From contig NC_134013.1 of the NCBI RefSeq assembly GCF_040712315.1, positions 9,831,001-9,895,000 on the forward strand: a stretch of DNA of 64,000 nt, written 5' to 3'. Shown piece by piece: positions 60,605 through 64,000 of the stretch. A program made the position numbers and the translations under genes. The notes under the pieces are model-generated. The model made no database searches. It was given only the letters and a program-made list of their open reading frames with translations, and was not told where the DNA came from. Source of the DNA: Castanea sativa. Lineage: Eukaryota > Streptophyta > Magnoliopsida > Fagales > Fagaceae. Every line of letters starts with the position of its first letter. Position 1 is the stretch's first letter.

Positions 60605-61004
60605 AACCTATTTGAACCCAGAAATTGAAATGGGCTATAACCTGATATTGTGATCATCAAGAATTCAAAGTCCTGCCTGTGGTCGAACTCGCCGGCAACC
60701 TTATTGCTCAAATCATTTATGTAGATCATTATTGTGATGTTCTAATTTGATTGTTTGTGTGTCTTGTGTAGCTATGTGATGAGTTTAATGTCAGGTGTTT
60801 AGTAGATAGATTTGGACTTTATTAATAATTACAAGGAGCCTCAATTGTGACTAGTCATTTTGAGGTACAACGCAGATATGACTAGGTTAGCGCTTTTCCT
60901 TGGATTGTGTATTTTATTGTATTCCTAGACTTTTTAAACTAGTGCTATTTTTCTTTAGACAAAAAATAATCTTATTGGCATTAATTTTTTTTTATGAGAA
61001 ATGA

Positions 61005-61165
61005 TATGTTCACAATATTTTCACAACATTTTTACAACAAATCCTAAGTAGTAGGTTGTTACTGGTTGTTATTGTTGGGGCGAAAAAGTAATCTTAGTAT
61101 TAGGTTTAAATTTGAACTTATAACAACTAACCACCTATGATTTGTTGTAAAAATGTTATGGACGC
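61005..61165. mobile_element. MITE with about 45-bp inverted ends
   Basis: Left arm (cacaacatttttacaacaaa, then gtaggttgttactggttgtt) is the inverse of the right arm (ataacaactaaccacctatg, atttgttgtaaaaatgttat). The centre has ttgttggggcgaaaaagtaa. Similar decayed copies occur near 19436 and 53830. Non-coding. Confidence 0.75.
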
Positions 61166-61365
61166 AGTACCCCTCTTTTTTTATTATCTACTATTAACAA
61201 TTTGTCACATAGATTTTATTGTGAAATTTTTATGAAAATGTTGTGCCCATAACTTGCATTAAGGGAAAAAATAATTTGAAAAGAGTCGTTAGACTTGTTA
61301 CTATTAATAATTAATGAGTATAATAATTACAAAAAGAAAAAGATAAGTCTTAATAAAAATTTATT

Positions 61366-64000
61366 GCAAATATTTATAGTTGGAACTGCCGAGGGCTTGA
61401 GAATCAACGTGCAGTCGATGTCCTCTCTCACTTGGTGAGGGAAAAAGCTCCCAAAATTTTGTTTCTTATGGAAACAAAACATTCAGTTGATGAGATGCGT
61501 AGGATTCAAGTAGATCTACCATATCGGTGCATGTTAGTGGTGCCGAGTATCCGTAGAAGTGGCAGGCTAGCACTTTTGTGGATGGAGGAGGTGGACTTTC
61601 ATGTCCAAACTTACACACGTAACCATATTGATCCTCTTATTTTTAATGGCTCTAACCCTACATGGAGTTTGACAGGTTTTTAAAGATGGCCGGAAGAACA
61701 AAGGAAGCACGAGTCATGGCAGCTACTCAAGCATCTTCACACTAGGATCTCAGCCCCTTGGATCTGTGTTGGAGATTATAATGAGATCTTGTCATCCAAA
61801 GAGAAGCAAGGTGGCGTACCAAAGCCATTGAACCACATGGAAGCTTTTCGGGCTACCCTTCTGCATTGTGGACTTGAGGACCTTGGTATTCAAGGAAACA
61901 TTTTCACTTGGAACAATGGTAGACATGGGAATCCATTTGTACAGGAATGACTTGATAGAGCATGTGCAACGATGGAATGGAAGGAAATCTATCCGGAAAC
62001 TCGGGTCTTTCATCTCCAAACCTCATACTTGGACCATATTCCGATAGTCATTGCCACACAAAACCCAATTCAGAGGACTAGAAGACGAAAAGTGCTACGA
62101 AGGTTTGAAGAAAAATGGGCTACCGACCCTCAATGTGAGGCCGTGATACAAGATGCATGGAGGGTAGATGTGAGACATGGCAGCCCTATGTCAAAGATAT
62201 TTGAAAAAAATCAAAAGATGCAAATTTGCCTTGGTGGATTGGAGTCGTGCATCAGTTGCTAGTTCAAAAACAATACTCCAGGAGAAACAAACACAATTGG
62301 AAGACCTATGCTCTCTAAATAGTGTTGAACATCTAAATGCTATTAAAGGACTAAAGGTAGAGATCAACAATCTGTTACACTAGGAGGAATTGTTTTGGCG
62401 ACAACGGTCTCGTTCCATTTGGCTACCGGCCGGTGACAAAAATACAAAGTTTTTTCATCAAAGGGCTAGCCAACGCTGACAGAAAAATCAAATCTTGGGC
62501 GTCTTTGATAGTGAAGGAAGGTGGGGCACATCAGAGGAAAGCATTGCCCACATTGCAGAACACTACTTTCAGCAACTATTCACCTCTTCCCACCTGACCA
62601 CTATTGATGGAGTGCTCAACTCAGTGGACAGATTGGTCACTCTAGGTATGAATGCCACTCTCCTTCAACAATACACTTTGGAAGAAGTCAAGACAACCCC
62701 CTATTTCAAATGCACCCTTCCAAATCACCAGGTTCTGATGGTATGACTCCATTCTTTTTTCAGAAATTTTGGCAAATTGTCGGGCATGATGTTATAGTAG
62801 CAGTGTTATCTGTTTTAAACTCAGGGCATATGTTGAGAAAAATAGACCATACACATATTGTTTTAATCCCCAAGAAAAATGACCCAAAACACATGTTTGA
62901 TTTTAGACCGATTAGTTTAGTCAATGTAGTTTCTCGTATTATATCAAAGGTTATTGCTAATCGCCTAAAGATCATCTTGCCTAATGTGACTTCTGATGCT
63001 TAGAGTGCCTTTGTCCCAAATCGATTAATCACTGACAATACTACTGTAGCATATGAGCTGCTCCACAGATTGTGAAACAGAAGGAAAGGAAGAAAGGGAC
63101 ATGCTGTAAAACTTGACATCAGCAAAGCCTATGACCGGGTTAAGTGGACATTCTTGCAAAGAATCATGGTGAAATTGGGATTTGATCCTAATTGGGTCCA
63201 CTTGGCAATGGAGACAGTAACCACGGCATCTTACTCAGTTTTAATCAATGGTGAACCAAAGGGTTTTATCACTCCTACACGGGGAATAAGGCAAGGAGAC
63301 CCCCTCTCTCCATACCTATTCATACTATGTGCGGAAGGGCTATCAGCGCTACTAAGGAAAGTAGGAGAGACAGGGGTGCTAAAAGGGATCAAATCAAGCC
63401 AACATGGAGTTTGGGTTTCTCACCTCCTTTTCGCCGACGACAGTCTCTTATTTTGTCAAGCAACTATGGAGGAAGGGCAAAGACTTCTACAATTGCTAGA
63501 GCAATACGAAGCTGCATCCGGCCAAGCCATTAACCGACAAAAGACCACCTTATTCTTTAGTAAGAACACAAAATAGGAGGTCAAGGAGTCGCTTAAACAA
63601 CTTTTTGGAGCACGGGTAATGACAAAATGTGAAAGGTATCTTGGACTGCCAATGGTCACAAGAAAATCCAAGGTCAATACCTTCAAAGACCTTCAGGAAA
63701 AAATTACAAATAGGGTATTGGGGTGGAAGGAAAAATTTATTTCGAAGGCGGGGAGAGAGATATTGATTAAGACGGTGGCACAAGCGATACCGACATACTC
63801 TATGAGTATATTCAAGCTGCCAAACTCCATATGTGACAACATAAATTCTTTGCTTGCCAAATACTGGTGGGGATAAACGCAGGCAGAGAGGAAACTACCT
63901 GGGGTAAATTGGAGGAAATTGTGTATGGCAAAGAAGGAAGGAGGGATGGGGTTTCGTGACCTCCATGCTTTCAACCTAGCGATGTTGGCCAAGCAAGCCT
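61366..64000 (+). pseudogene. Decayed L1-type LINE ORF2 (endonuclease and reverse transcriptase), cut by window end
   Basis: The frame opens with SWNCRGLENQRAV at about 61378, the start of the plant LINE endonuclease domain; further endonuclease motifs are WICVGDYNEIL and FTWNNGR. The reverse transcriptase region has KSPGSDGMTPFFFQKFW (about 62716), FRPISLVN, KLDISKAYDRV, GIRQGDPLSPYLF and the catalytic FADDS (63430-63444). The RT C-terminal region follows (ERYLGLPM, WKEKFISKAGREILIK). It is inactive: stops in the reading path at 61681, 61948, 62381, 62477, 63001, 63073, 63574 and 63874, plus compensating frameshifts near 62200 and 62700. No ORF1 is seen upstream, so it is probably 5'-truncated. 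The 3' end lies outside the window. Confidence 0.93.

Overview
This window reads as nuclear DNA of a eudicot plant, most likely a woody rosid (a Fagales-type genome fits, but that is inference). It is AT-rich, its genes have GT-AG introns, it carries intact plant gene families (S1-group bZIP with the sucrose-control uORF, TIC20, a RING-H2 protein, TLC-domain proteins), and the space between genes is filled with plant transposons (SINEs, MULEs, Harbinger-type MITEs, a solo LTR, L1-type LINEs).

Layout. 1-8.0 kb: no gene; two copies of one SINE with perfect target duplications (790-959, 3567-3724), a third tRNA-like insertion (6081-6192), a MULE (3808-4985) and a tandem duplication. 8.1-9.3 kb: an intronless S1-group bZIP gene whose leader carries the conserved 41-residue sucrose-control peptide uORF. 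9.3-21.1 kb: gene-free; a GA microsatellite inside a MITE, a solo LTR with 5-bp target duplications (14486-15179) and a four-unit tandem array (17.6-18.3 kb). 21.2-24.2 kb (-): TIC20, with a long 5' UTR intron that hosts a LINE fragment. It is head-to-head with a RING-H2 gene (+, about 24.5-29.9 kb); the shared upstream region carries site II motifs and a G-box. 30.9 and 34.4 kb: two tRNA-Leu(CAA) genes (-). 35.6-38.3 kb and 54.9-60.6 kb: a tandem pair of five-exon TLC-domain genes with identical exon lengths, both intact, about 84% identical in protein by hand count. Between them lies an eight-exon Rossmann-fold (SDR-like) gene (-, 39.2-43.3 kb) and a block of transposons, including a Pack-MULE-like element carrying a MYB-domain fragment. 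61.4-64.0 kb: a decayed L1-type LINE (endonuclease, RT) that runs off the window edge.

The genes do not form a pathway; this is an ordinary plant chromosomal neighbourhood. The most informative signals are the SC-uORF on the bZIP gene, the tandem TLC pair (whose paralogous introns act as empty sites that date and delimit a MULE and a Helitron-like insertion), and several transposons whose ends are fixed by target-site duplications. I found no evidence of a wholly new biological system. All exon boundaries come from reading frame, GT-AG signals and family knowledge; no transcript data or searches were available.
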